From positions 1 to 39,675 of the forward strand of contig CACYZM010000021.1 in assembly GCA_902778855.1 (NCBI GenBank): a DNA stretch of 39,675 bases, in the 5' to 3' direction. Positions within the stretch are counted from its first letter, which is position 1. The number at the start of each line of letters is the position of its first letter. The DNA is from an uncultured Bacteroidia bacterium (GTDB lineage: Bacteria; Bacteroidota; Bacteroidia; Bacteroidales; UBA932). The translations under genes and the position numbers were made by a program. Shown here piece by piece: positions 18,253-25,870 of this stretch. The notes beneath the pieces were generated by a model. That model worked only from the letters and a program-made list of their open reading frames with translations. It made no database searches and was not told the DNA's origin.

Positions 18253-19347
18253 ATGGACGCTAGACTGCAACAGATTGTCGGTCACTTTGCCACGGAAGGC
18301 ACGGTAACCGACATCCGTCCGTTGGGGAACGGACTGATCAACGATACGTTCCTGGTCGTCACCGACGGCCCGGACAATTATGTCCTGCAGCGCATCAACC
18401 AATCCATTTTCCAGGATGTGGACCTGCTGCAGCACAACATCGACTGCGTGACGCGGCACATCCGCGAAAAGCTCGTGGCGGCCGGCGAAACCGACATCGA
18501 CCGCAAGGTGCTGCGTTTCCTCCCGGAACGCACGACGGGCAAGAGTTTCTGGACCGACGGCAAGGAATGGTGGCGTGTGTCGGTGTTCATCCGCGATGCG
18601 CTGACCTTCGAGGCCGTCACACCCGAATATGCCGGCTATGCCGGCGTGGCGTTCGGCCAGTTCGAGGCCATGCTGGCCGACCTGCCTGACAAACTGGGCG
18701 AACCGATCCCTGACTTCCACAACATGGAGCTGCGCGCGCGCCAGTTGCGCGAAGCGGTCGCGGCCGACGCGGCCGGCCGGATGGCCGACCCCGAGGTCCG
18801 CAGCCTCGTAGCGGAAATCCAGTCGTATGAGGAAGAAATGTGCAAGGCCGAGCGGATGTACCGCGAGGGCATCCTGCCCAAACGCATCTGCCACTGCGAC
18901 ACGAAGGTCAACAACATGCTCTTCGACCGCGACGGCAACATCCTCTGCGTCATCGACCTCGACACGGTGATGCCTTCGTTCGTCTTCTCCGACTTCGGCG
19001 ATTTCCTCCGCACGGCGGCCAACACGGGCGCCGAGGACGATCCGAACCTGGAGAACGTGTCGTTCAATATGGAAATCTTCAAGGCTTTCGCCAAGGGATA
19101 CCTTTCCACCGCCGGCGCGTTCCTCACGCCCGTGGAGCGGGAGAACCTGCCCTTCGCGGCCACGCTTTTCCCGTATATGCAGACCGTCCGCTTCTTCGCG
19201 GACTATATCAACGGCGATACGTACTACAAGATCAAATATCCGGAGCATAACCTGGTCCGTACCCGGGCGCAGTGGAAGCTGTTCCTCGATGCGCGGGCCA
19301 AGGTTCCGCAGATGGCGCTGTTTTTGCAGGCGGAATCCGACAAATAA
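18253..19347 (+). CDS. NahK-like anomeric N-acetylhexosamine kinase (aminoglycoside phosphotransferase fold)
   Basis: A 364-residue cytoplasmic kinase of the APH/choline-kinase fold. The N-terminal lobe has LGNGLINDTFLV (24-35) and NYVLQRINQSIFQDVDLLQHNI (42-63), very like N-acetylhexosamine 1-kinase. The catalytic loop is HCDTKVNNMLF (214-224, Asp216 and Asn220), followed by the metal-binding VIDLDTVMP (233-241). The C-terminal part (FFADYINGDTYYKI) also fits. NahK converts GalNAc or GlcNAc plus ATP to the 1-phosphate, for salvage into UDP-sugars or further catabolism. It is last in the PUL run, right after GH109, which would supply GalNAc. Specificity between GalNAc, GlcNAc and galactose cannot be decided here. 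Confidence 0.82.
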   Translation: MDARLQQIVGHFATEGTVTDIRPLGNGLINDTFLVVTDGPDNYVLQRINQSIFQDVDLLQHNIDCVTRHIREKLVAAGETDIDRKVLRFLPERTTGKSFWTDGKEWWRVSVFIRDALTFEAVTPEYAGYAGVAFGQFEAMLADLPDKLGEPIPDFHNMELRARQLREAVAADAAGRMADPEVRSLVAEIQSYEEEMCKAERMYREGILPKRICHCDTKVNNMLFDRDGNILCVIDLDTVMPSFVFSDFGDFLRTAANTGAEDDPNLENVSFNMEIFKAFAKGYLSTAGAFLTPVERENLPFAATLFPYMQTVRFFADYINGDTYYKIKYPEHNLVRTRAQWKLFLDARAKVPQMALFLQAESDK

Positions 19348-19364
19348 GTCCATTCAATACGGCA

Positions 19365-20243
19365 ATGAAACGAATCCTTACCCTTACTCTGGCTGCGGTC
19401 CTGGTTTTCCTGGCCGCAGCACCTGTGTCCGCACAGGATAAGACTATCAAGCGGAAAGTGGCCATCGGCCGCTTCACCAACGAGACCCAGTACGGCAAAG
19501 GCATTTTCTACGACAAGGAGAATGACCCGATGCGCAAACAGGCCCTCGACATCCTTTCGTCGAAACTCGCCCAGAGCGGTAAGTTCATCCTGCTGGAGCG
19601 GGAAGACCTCGACGTCCTGGTGGCTGAAGTCGGCACCAATATGAACAAGATCGGCGCCGACTACATCATCCTGGGCTCCATTACCGAATTCGGCCGCAAG
19701 AATGAAGGCCACGAACAGGTGTTCACCTCCACCAAGACCCAGACCGTCGAGGCGGGCGTAAGCATCCGTCTGGTTGATGCCGCCACCGGCCTGATCATCT
19801 ACTCCGACGAGGCGAAGGGCTATGCCGAAACCACGACCAAGCAGACGCTGGGCATCGGCGGCACGGCCGGTTTCGACGCCACCCTCAGCGACAAGGCCAT
19901 TTCCGCGGCCCTGTCCCAGCTGGTGGAGAACATCATCAACAAGTGCATGGACAAGCCTTGGCGCTCCTACCTGCTGGCTGAAGACGGCGGTTCCTACATC
20001 ATCGGCGGCGGCGCTTCGCAGGGCCTTGCCGTTGGTGACAAGTTCAATGTTTACAAGAAAGGCCGCAAGGTAAAGAACCCGCAGACCGGTATGGAGATCG
20101 AACTGCCCGGCACGCTGATCGGTGTGGTGACGGTCCAGACCATGATGGGCGATACGCCGGAGACCGAAATCTCCTTCTGCTCCTACAGCGGACAGGACAT
20201 CGACGAAAACCATCTGGAAGACTATTACATTTTGGACGAATAA
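19365..20243 (+). CDS. CsgG-family curli-secretion-like protein
   Basis: A 292-residue exported protein of the CsgG/HfaB family. The ATG at 19365 gives a clean signal peptide (TLTLAAVLVFLAAAPVSAQ), cleaved rather than lipidated, unlike CsgG itself. The core shows KRKVAIGRFTNET, ALDILSSKLAQSGKFILLER, DLDVLVAE, IGADYIILGSITEFG, TQTVEAGVSIRLVDAATGLIIYSDEAKGYA and the C-terminal GDKFNVYKKGRKVKNPQTG. CsgG makes a nonameric outer-membrane channel for curli subunits; no curlin gene is present. CsgG-like proteins next to DUF4810 and DUF799 proteins form a recurring three-gene group whose function is unknown, and that group is present here (next three entries). Confidence 0.85.
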   Translation: MKRILTLTLAAVLVFLAAAPVSAQDKTIKRKVAIGRFTNETQYGKGIFYDKENDPMRKQALDILSSKLAQSGKFILLEREDLDVLVAEVGTNMNKIGADYIILGSITEFGRKNEGHEQVFTSTKTQTVEAGVSIRLVDAATGLIIYSDEAKGYAETTTKQTLGIGGTAGFDATLSDKAISAALSQLVENIINKCMDKPWRSYLLAEDGGSYIIGGGASQGLAVGDKFNVYKKGRKVKNPQTGMEIELPGTLIGVVTVQTMMGDTPETEISFCSYSGQDIDENHLEDYYILDE

Positions 20244-20246
20244 GCC

Positions 20247-20585
20247 ATGAAGAAACTCCTTCTTTTCCTGAGTGCGGCCCTGCTGCTGACGGGCTGCGGC
20301 GTCGGTTCCCATACGGTTGTCTCCGGCCGTGCCGATGAGGCGGGCATCGTCTTCTTCGCCGACAAGTCGCTGGCGATCGATGTGACGATCGACAAGGATA
20401 CCTACCGTGTCAACACGGTCAAGGACAGCGATTTCAAGAGCAAACGCAACATCAAGCGGACGGCCGAGAACCTGATCGTCATCAAACCCGGCCAGCACGA
20501 TGTCAAGGTCCGCCTGCGGGGCGAGACCATCCTGACGCAGAAAATTTTCGTTTCGGCGGGTGATACGAAGGTCATCAACCTCTGA
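20247..20585 (+). CDS. Small lipoprotein, paralogue of the protein at 21756
   Basis: A 112-residue lipoprotein with signal peptide and lipobox LLTGC (Cys17) followed by GVG. The mature part is one small beta-rich domain (AGIVFFADKSLAIDVTIDKDTYRVNTVKD ... VIKPGQHDVKVRLRGETILTQKIFVSAG) with the rhythm of PEGA-type domains: a pedestal strand, then a KPGxHxVxV turn. It is inserted between the CsgG-like gene (3 bp gap) and the DUF4810-type gene (1 bp gap), so it is surely co-transcribed. A related protein closes the cluster, which suggests two versions of one accessory component. No function is known to me. Confidence 0.75.
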   Translation: MKKLLLFLSAALLLTGCGVGSHTVVSGRADEAGIVFFADKSLAIDVTIDKDTYRVNTVKDSDFKSKRNIKRTAENLIVIKPGQHDVKVRLRGETILTQKIFVSAGDTKVINL

Positions 20586-20586
20586 C

Positions 20587-21033
20587 ATGAAGCGGATCCT
20601 CATTTTCCTGGCGGCCGGCCTGCTGCTTTCCGCATGCGGGCCGACCGGCCAGGTTCTCTATTATTGGGGCGGCGGTCTTGACAACACGACGGAATACGAG
20701 CGTCGTGCCTACCGGCTCAGTGCCAGACAGACCCCGGAGAGCACCTGCGAAATGCTCCTGATGTACGAGAAACTCGTAACCCATCCGGGCGGTTTGCGTC
20801 AGGTTCCTCCGCCGGGCATCTGCGCCGAGTACGCCTGGCTGCTCGCGCAGCCCGAAACGGCGGCGATCTTTGCCGAACACGCCTCGGCCCGGCAGAAGGC
20901 GGCTTTCGCCTTCACCGACTACGGAACCGGCTTCCTGGAGCGCAGCCGCGAACTGTTCGAGATGGAGATGCACTATTACCCCGAATCGATGGTATTCATC
21001 AAGCCTCTGGCTGAAAGACTGTTCCGGCAATGA
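20587..21033 (+). CDS. DUF4810-type lipoprotein
   Basis: A 148-residue lipoprotein; the start at 20587 puts a standard signal peptide ending LLLSAC (Cys17) in frame. The mature part opens with YYWGGGLDNTTEYERRAYRL, a tyrosine/tryptophan-rich segment seen in DUF4810 proteins, then an alpha-helical middle containing CEMLLMYEKLV and a conserved PPPGICAEYAWLL motif, ending FLERSRELFEMEMHYYPESMVFIKPL. This family is genetically linked to CsgG-like and DUF799/GNA1162 proteins in many Gram-negative bacteria, which is what is seen here: its stop overlaps the next start (ATGA at 21030-21033). Its role is unknown, probably a periplasmic partner of the outer-membrane channel. Confidence 0.78.
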   Translation: MKRILIFLAAGLLLSACGPTGQVLYYWGGGLDNTTEYERRAYRLSARQTPESTCEMLLMYEKLVTHPGGLRQVPPPGICAEYAWLLAQPETAAIFAEHASARQKAAFAFTDYGTGFLERSRELFEMEMHYYPESMVFIKPLAERLFRQ

Positions 21034-21704
21034 AAAGAAGCGTTCTCCTTTTGCTGCTGGTGCTGATGGTTTCAGCCTGCGGCTCAACCGCATCCCTTAC
21101 TCGCCAGAGCCTCTATCCCGGTATGTACGAAGAGCGTCCGGTGACGCTGCTGGTGATGCCGCCGATCAACAATACGGCCAATGTGGACGCCAAGGAATCG
21201 CTCTATACGTCCATCAGCCGGCCGCTGATCGAAGCCGGCTACTATGTGATTCCCCCGACGCTGGCGATGGACGTTCTCCGGCAGGAGAGCGCCTACGACG
21301 CGGAACTCTTCCTCGACCGGCCGCTGCGCCAGTTCCACGATTTCTTCGGAGCCGATGCGGTCGTGTTCTCGGTCATCGAAGACTGGGCCAAGCAAGGCAT
21401 CGGCATCCATACGAAGATCCGTTACTTCATCCGCTCGACCGTGACTGACCGGGTCCTCTTCGACCGCACCTGCGACCTGTTCCTCGATCTCACGCCCGAT
21501 TCGGGGAATACCGGTGTGCTGGGCGCCCTGGTCGATCTGGCTGCCGCGGCACTGAGTACGGCCCTCACCGACCACATCGAAGCGGCCCGCAAGGCGAATT
21601 ACTACATTTTCCGGGATCTTCCCTCCGGGAAGTACGACGATCTTTACCTGAAGGACCAGGATTTCCGGGCCGAGCCCAGCAACGTGACCAAACACGTCAA
21701 ATAG
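21030..21704 (+). CDS. DUF799/GNA1162-type lipoprotein
   Basis: A 224-residue lipoprotein (lipobox MVSAC, Cys17) of the GNA1162/DUF799 family. Typical are YEERPVTLLVMPPINNTANVDAKE (the family name region), the TSISRPLIEAGYYVIPPTLAMDVL segment and GADAVVFSVIEDWAKQGIG. The fold resembles the TolB/CsgG N-terminal alpha/beta domain. The homologue in Neisseria meningitidis is a known surface antigen candidate. Overlap with the DUF4810 gene and the CsgG-like gene upstream completes the three-gene group. After it comes a 51-bp gap with only a poor promoter-like CATCTTTG (21714-21721). Confidence 0.82.
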   Translation: MKRSVLLLLLVLMVSACGSTASLTRQSLYPGMYEERPVTLLVMPPINNTANVDAKESLYTSISRPLIEAGYYVIPPTLAMDVLRQESAYDAELFLDRPLRQFHDFFGADAVVFSVIEDWAKQGIGIHTKIRYFIRSTVTDRVLFDRTCDLFLDLTPDSGNTGVLGALVDLAAAALSTALTDHIEAARKANYYIFRDLPSGKYDDLYLKDQDFRAEPSNVTKHVK

Positions 21705-21755
21705 TTGTGGCCTCATCTTTGCAATAGGAAGCCTCAAAGCATAAATCCTACGACC

Positions 21756-22151
21756 ATGAAACGTTTTTTGATTCTCCTCTCCGCCGTCTTGTTGGTGACG
21801 GGTTGCGGTGTCGGCTATTATTCGTATGAGCCTTCCTACGGCCATACCTATCCCAATTCCCGTCACCGTCATCACCCCAATTCCTCGGTGTCCCGGAACG
21901 AATTGGGGGGCCTGGCTTTCTTCGCCGACCGGTCGAAAAACATCGAAGTGTCGGTCGATCATCAGCACTTCCGCATCAAGACCTTGAAGTACAACGCCAG
22001 CCGCACCCGGCACAATTTCGAGAAAGCGATCGGGAACACGATCCCCGTCCGCCCCGGTATGCACACCGTCAGAGTCTGGCGCAATGGCCGTCTGATCTAT
22101 GACCAGCGGGTTTACATCTATTCGAACGACGTAAAGGCCGTCTATTTGTAA
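21756..22151 (+). CDS. Small His/Tyr-rich lipoprotein, paralogue of the protein at 20247
   Basis: A 131-residue lipoprotein (signal peptide ending LLVTGC, Cys17, then GVG). An N-terminal Tyr/His/Ser-rich stretch (YYSYEPSYGHTYPN, RHRHHPNSS, residues about 21-45) is absent from the paralogue and might bind metal. The rest aligns with the 112-residue protein: LGGLAFFADRSKNIEVSVDHQHFRIKTLK against AGIVFFADKSLAIDVTIDKDTYRVNTVK, and RPGMHTVRVWRNGRLIYDQRVYI against KPGQHDVKVRLRGETILTQKIFV. Its last 10 bp overlap the end of the convergent msrC gene. Confidence 0.72.
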   Translation: MKRFLILLSAVLLVTGCGVGYYSYEPSYGHTYPNSRHRHHPNSSVSRNELGGLAFFADRSKNIEVSVDHQHFRIKTLKYNASRTRHNFEKAIGNTIPVRPGMHTVRVWRNGRLIYDQRVYIYSNDVKAVYL

Positions 22152-22591
22152 GCGGCTGCCAGAATCCGGGTCAGCCAAACCTCATCGACAGCGTCGAACG
22201 TATCCCGTTCGGCGCTGTCGATGTCTAATTCGGCCACGACGGCGCCCGCTCGTGCGATCGGGATGACGATCTCGCTCCGCGACAGGGCGCTGCAGGCTAT
22301 ATGGCCCGGGAACTGGTCTACATCAGGAACGATGAGGGTGCGGGCTTCCTTCCAGGCGGTACCGCAGACGCCGCGGCCGAAGGCGATGCGGGTGCAGGCT
22401 ACGGGCCCCTGGAAAGGCCCGAGCACGAGTTCTTCCCCGACGACGCGGTAAAATCCCACCCAATGGAATCCGAATTTGGCATAGATGGCGGCGGCGATGT
22501 TGGCCATATTGGCGATTTCGTCGTTTTCGCCGGTGACGAGGCCTTCCACCTCCGTCAGCAGCTCCTGGTAGCGCGTTTCCTTATTTTTCAT
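22142..22591 (-). CDS. msrC: Free methionine-(R)-sulfoxide reductase (GAF domain)
   Basis: A 149-residue cytoplasmic GAF-domain enzyme that reduces free methionine-R-sulfoxide with thioredoxin. The protein follows the family closely: HWVGFYRV (43-50), LVLGPFQGPVACTRI (56-70), GRGVCGTAW (72-80), GHIACSALSRSEIVIPI (96-112) and AELDIDSAERDTFD. The three cysteines expected for catalysis and resolution are present (Cys66, Cys76, Cys100). It is a single gene, divergent from the peptidase at 22621 with a 29-bp shared promoter gap, so its leader must be very short. Confidence 0.93.
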   Translation of the reverse strand: MKNKETRYQELLTEVEGLVTGENDEIANMANIAAAIYAKFGFHWVGFYRVVGEELVLGPFQGPVACTRIAFGRGVCGTAWKEARTLIVPDVDQFPGHIACSALSRSEIVIPIARAGAVVAELDIDSAERDTFDAVDEVWLTRILAAAYK

Positions 22592-22606
22592 ATCTTTGTA
22601 AAGATA
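22591..22606. promoter_or_regulatory. Palindromic bidirectional promoter element between msrC and the peptidase gene
   Basis: TATCTTTGTAAAGATA is a perfect 7-bp inverted repeat around GT. The plus strand reads the ideal -7 element TATCTTTG, 22 bp before the ATG at 22621. The minus strand reads TATCTTTA, directly abutting the msrC start at 22591. No clear TTTG -33 box is seen on either side. Confidence 0.45.
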
Positions 22607-22620
22607 AGCATTTTTCCGTA

Positions 22621-24594
22621 ATGAAACGTTTCCTCCTCCTTTTCTCGATCCTGGTCATGATAATGAGTTGTAACAAGCAGCCGCAGTCGGTTTCGCCTGC
22701 AACGGCCGATCCGGCCGATCGCGGCGTCGCGCAATGCGCCGCGCTCTGGCGTGCCGAGGACGGTACGCAGGCCGATTTTGAAGCATTCGTCGAACAATGG
22801 CGCGCGAAGACCCCCGAAGCGCGCCGCGAACTGTTCGACAAACTGTCGCGCGCCCTGGAGATCTTCAATACCCAGCAAAACCAGCTGACCATCGAGCTCG
22901 GCAAACCGACGGTGCTCGCGGAGGGCGAGCCCGGCGAGATCGATTACCTGCTCAGCAGCTACGATGCCGGCGCCCATCTGTCAGACGACCTGTTCGCCAA
23001 CAAGGTGGCCTTCATCACGATCCTGAACTTCCCGCACTATACGCTGGCCGAAAAAAACGAGCTGGGCAAAAACTGGGACCGGCTGGAGTGGGCGTATGCC
23101 CGCCTCGGCGACTATTTCACCGAGCGCGTGCCGGCGTCCGTGAGCCAGGCCGTCACGGCGGCCCGCAGCGCGGCGGAGAGCTATGTCGACACTTACAACA
23201 TCAAGATGGGCCATCTGCTCACCGAGGAAGGGGAGCGTCTTTTCCCGGCGGACATGTCGCTTCTCTCGCACTGGAACCTGCGCGACGAACTCAAGTCGAA
23301 TTACGCCGACGTGCCCCACGCGAACGAGAAGCAGGAAATGATCTACCAGGTGATGGAGCGCATCGTCACGCAGGAGATTCCCGCCGCCGTGGTCAATAAT
23401 CCGGACTATGACTGGGCCCCGTACTCGAACCGGACCTGGAAAGACGGCAAGGAGGTCTCGCTCCCGGCCGAAGGGGACGTGCGCTACAGCCATATCCTCA
23501 ATCAATACCATACGTATCAGGAGCTCGACCGGTATTGCCCGTCGATGCCGACGGCCATCGCCCGGAACTTCGAAGGCAGCATCGAACTGCTCGACGGGGA
23601 AGTGGAAGACCTGTTCGTCCGTTTCATCACCTCGGAGCAGGTGAAGAAAGTGGGCGCCCTGATCCGCGAGCGCCTGGGCCGCGAACTGCGCCCCTATGAC
23701 ATCTGGTACGACGGCTTCAAGAGCCGCTCGGCCATTCCCGAAGACAAACTGACCGCCGAGACGCAGCGTCGCTACCCCGACGCCGAAGCGTTCCATCGCG
23801 ACATGCCGCGCATGCTCCGCAACCTGGGCTTCGACGCGGCGGAGGCGCAGTTCCTCGCCGACCACATCGTGGTCGAAGGGGCCCGCGGCTCCGGCCACGC
23901 CTGGGAATGCGTGGGCCGCACCGAGCCGGCCCGTCTCCGCACCCGCATCGGCGCCGGTGGCATGGACTACAAGGGTTATAACATCGCCGTCCACGAATTC
24001 GGCCACAATGTGGAGCAGGTCACCGACCTCTACCACATCGACTACTACCCGCTGGCCGGCGTTCCCAACACCGCCATTACCGAATCCATGGCTTTCCTCT
24101 TCCAGGTCCGCGACCTGCAGCTGCTCGGCTACGGCCGCCAGGAAATGGACGCCAACGCCACGCTCGACATCTTCTGGGGGATGTATGAGATTATGGGCGT
24201 CAGCCTGGTCGATATGTACACCTGGCGCTGGCTCTACGCCCATCCGAATACGACGGCCGCGGAGCTGCGCGACGCCGTGCTGGCCACGGCCCGCGAAGTC
24301 TGGAACAAGTACTACGAACCTGTGCTGGGTACGCACGACTCTTCGCTGCTGGCCATCTATTCGCATATGCTCGACTATCCGATGTACCTGCCCAACTATC
24401 CGATCGGGCACATCGTCCACTATCAGCTGGAGGAGCATCTGGCCCAGTGCGGCAGCGACGCGGCTTTCGCGGCCGAACTGCAGCGCATCTACCGCCAGGG
24501 CCGTCTGACGCCCCAGGCCTGGATGCAAGGCGCCGTGGGGTCGGAAATCAGCGTGGATCCGATCCTCACGGCGGTCGGTAAGATTCTGCCTTAA
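22621..24594 (+). CDS. HEFGH zinc metallopeptidase lipoprotein
   Basis: A 657-residue exported peptidase (signal peptide ending IMSC, Cys17). The zinc motif HEFGHN stands at residues 458-463, and a Glu in AITESMAFLF (Glu488) lies 25 residues after the second His, the gluzincin arrangement of the thermolysin and M3-like groups. The N-terminal 400 residues are mainly helical, as in oligopeptidases (YLLSSYDAGAHLSDDLFANKVAF, LGKNWDRLEWAYARLGDYF). MERIVTQEIPAAVVNN and the region NLGFDAAEAQFLADHIVVEGARGSGHA are notable. I recognise the clan but not the precise family; M3 is unlikely because the typical MFHEFGHALH is absent. Its neighbour is the divergent msrC. Confidence 0.75.
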   Translation: MKRFLLLFSILVMIMSCNKQPQSVSPATADPADRGVAQCAALWRAEDGTQADFEAFVEQWRAKTPEARRELFDKLSRALEIFNTQQNQLTIELGKPTVLAEGEPGEIDYLLSSYDAGAHLSDDLFANKVAFITILNFPHYTLAEKNELGKNWDRLEWAYARLGDYFTERVPASVSQAVTAARSAAESYVDTYNIKMGHLLTEEGERLFPADMSLLSHWNLRDELKSNYADVPHANEKQEMIYQVMERIVTQEIPAAVVNNPDYDWAPYSNRTWKDGKEVSLPAEGDVRYSHILNQYHTYQELDRYCPSMPTAIARNFEGSIELLDGEVEDLFVRFITSEQVKKVGALIRERLGRELRPYDIWYDGFKSRSAIPEDKLTAETQRRYPDAEAFHRDMPRMLRNLGFDAAEAQFLADHIVVEGARGSGHAWECVGRTEPARLRTRIGAGGMDYKGYNIAVHEFGHNVEQVTDLYHIDYYPLAGVPNTAITESMAFLFQVRDLQLLGYGRQEMDANATLDIFWGMYEIMGVSLVDMYTWRWLYAHPNTTAAELRDAVLATAREVWNKYYEPVLGTHDSSLLAIYSHMLDYPMYLPNYPIGHIVHYQLEEHLAQCGSDAAFAAELQRIYRQGRLTPQAWMQGAVGSEISVDPILTAVGKILP

Positions 24595-24597
24595 GAT

Positions 24598-25785
24598 TTA
24601 CGCCTGCAGGATGGCGTCGGCGAGGGCCTCGAGTTTCGGGAGGTCCTCGGCGTGCATGCGGCTGCGGATGGTGACGACCGGTTCAAGGACCGTCACCGCT
24701 TTCATCGCGCCGAACATTTCCTTCATCACGCGGGCGGCGCTGGGCGCCCAGCTGCCGTTCTCGACCAGCGCGACGGTACGCTGCTGGTAGCCCTTGGCCT
24801 GGAGCCGGTAGAGGAAGTCGTGCATCGGGGTGAACACGCCGCCGTCGTACGACGAGGCGCAGGCCACCATCTTGCCGTAGCGGAACGCGTCTTCCACGCA
24901 TTCGGCCAGGTCATCGCGGGTGATGTCGGCCACGGCGACTTTCGGGCAGCCTTTCTCTTTCAGGATTTCCGCCAGTTTCTCCGCCGCGGCGGCCGTACCG
25001 CCGTGGATGGAGGCGTAGGCCACGAAGACGCCCGGCGTTTCCACGCCGTAGCTGCTCCAGGTCTGGTAGAGACTGAGGTAGTAGCCCAGATTCTCGTTGA
25101 GGATGGGGCCGTGGAGCGGGCAGATCATCGCGGTTTCGACACCGGCGAGTTTCTTGAGCAGGTTCTGCACCTGCACGCCGTATTTTCCGCAGATGTTGAA
25201 ATAGTAGCGGCGGGCTTCGCAGGCCCAGTCGTCATCGTCGGAAGCCCAGAAGGCGATTTTCTCCATCGCGCCGAAACGGCCGAAGGCGTCGGCCGAGAAG
25301 AGGATCTTTTCGGAGGCCTCGTAAGAGACCATCACTTCCGGCCAGTGGACCATCGGGGCCATGACGAATTTCAGGGTGTGGCTGCCCAGGCAGAGCGTGT
25401 CGCCCTCCTTGACGGCCAGCGTCCGCCCTTCGAGCGCGATGCCCTCGAAGAACTGCGGGAGCATCTTGAGGGCCGCGGCCGTGGCCACCAGCGTCACGGA
25501 AGGATAGCGTTCGAGCATCCAGGCGATCAGGGCGGAGTGGTCGGGCTCCATATGGTGGACGATCAGGTAGTCGGGCTGGCGGTCGCCGAGCGCTTCGGCC
25601 AGGTTGGCCTTCCAGGCATCGCCTTTACGGCCGTCGGCCGTGTCGAGGACGGCGGTCTTTTCGTCGAGGATGACGTAGGAATTATAGGACATCCCTTCCG
25701 GGACCACATATTGGCTTTCGAACAGATCGAGGTCGAGGTCATCGACGCCGATGAATTTGACGGACGGGGTAATATCGGGAACCAT
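24598..25785 (-). CDS. FprA-family flavodiiron protein
   Basis: A 395-residue cytoplasmic A-type flavoprotein. The N-terminal metallo-beta-lactamase-like domain carries the diiron ligands HMEPDH (78-83: His78, Glu80, Asp82, His83), HWPEVMVSYE, SADAFGRFG and CPLHGPIL. The C-terminal flavodoxin domain (from about GVFVAYASIHGGTAAAAEKL) binds FMN. There is no rubredoxin extension, so an external rubredoxin or other donor is needed. Flavodiiron proteins reduce oxygen to water or nitric oxide to nitrous oxide, protecting anaerobes. The ATG at 25785 is preceded by an AT-rich 85-bp gap shared with the divergent dcp gene; the stop is 4 bp from the convergent peptidase stop at 24594. Confidence 0.93.
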   Translation of the reverse strand: MVPDITPSVKFIGVDDLDLDLFESQYVVPEGMSYNSYVILDEKTAVLDTADGRKGDAWKANLAEALGDRQPDYLIVHHMEPDHSALIAWMLERYPSVTLVATAAALKMLPQFFEGIALEGRTLAVKEGDTLCLGSHTLKFVMAPMVHWPEVMVSYEASEKILFSADAFGRFGAMEKIAFWASDDDDWACEARRYYFNICGKYGVQVQNLLKKLAGVETAMICPLHGPILNENLGYYLSLYQTWSSYGVETPGVFVAYASIHGGTAAAAEKLAEILKEKGCPKVAVADITRDDLAECVEDAFRYGKMVACASSYDGGVFTPMHDFLYRLQAKGYQQRTVALVENGSWAPSAARVMKEMFGAMKAVTVLEPVVTIRSRMHAEDLPKLEALADAILQA

Positions 25786-25811
25786 AGTCGTGTTTTTTAA
25801 AGTTTGAATAA

Positions 25812-25829
25812 CAAAAATACGTAATTTTG
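25812..25829. promoter_or_regulatory. Divergent -7 elements between the flavodiiron gene and dcp
   Basis: CAAAAATA at 25812-25819 reads TATTTTTG on the minus strand, for the flavodiiron gene. TAATTTTG at 25822-25829 reads on the plus strand, for dcp. Both fit TAnnTTTG. The only plus-strand TTTG (25803-25806) is 15 bp away, shorter than the usual 19-21, so strength is uncertain. Confidence 0.4.
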
Positions 25830-25870
25830 TAGAATGTTAGCATTTGAAACCATTTTATTACCAATAACCT

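Noticed and set aside
17635-19353. A 572-codon minus-strand frame antisense to GH109 and the NahK-like kinase
   Set aside because: Antisense shadow; composition biased and no motifs, while both plus-strand genes have full active-site signatures.
21705-21756. CATCTTTG at 21714-21721 as promoter of the last small lipoprotein
   Set aside because: The first base deviates from TAnnTTTG and no TTTG stands at the right distance; co-transcription with the upstream genes is simpler.
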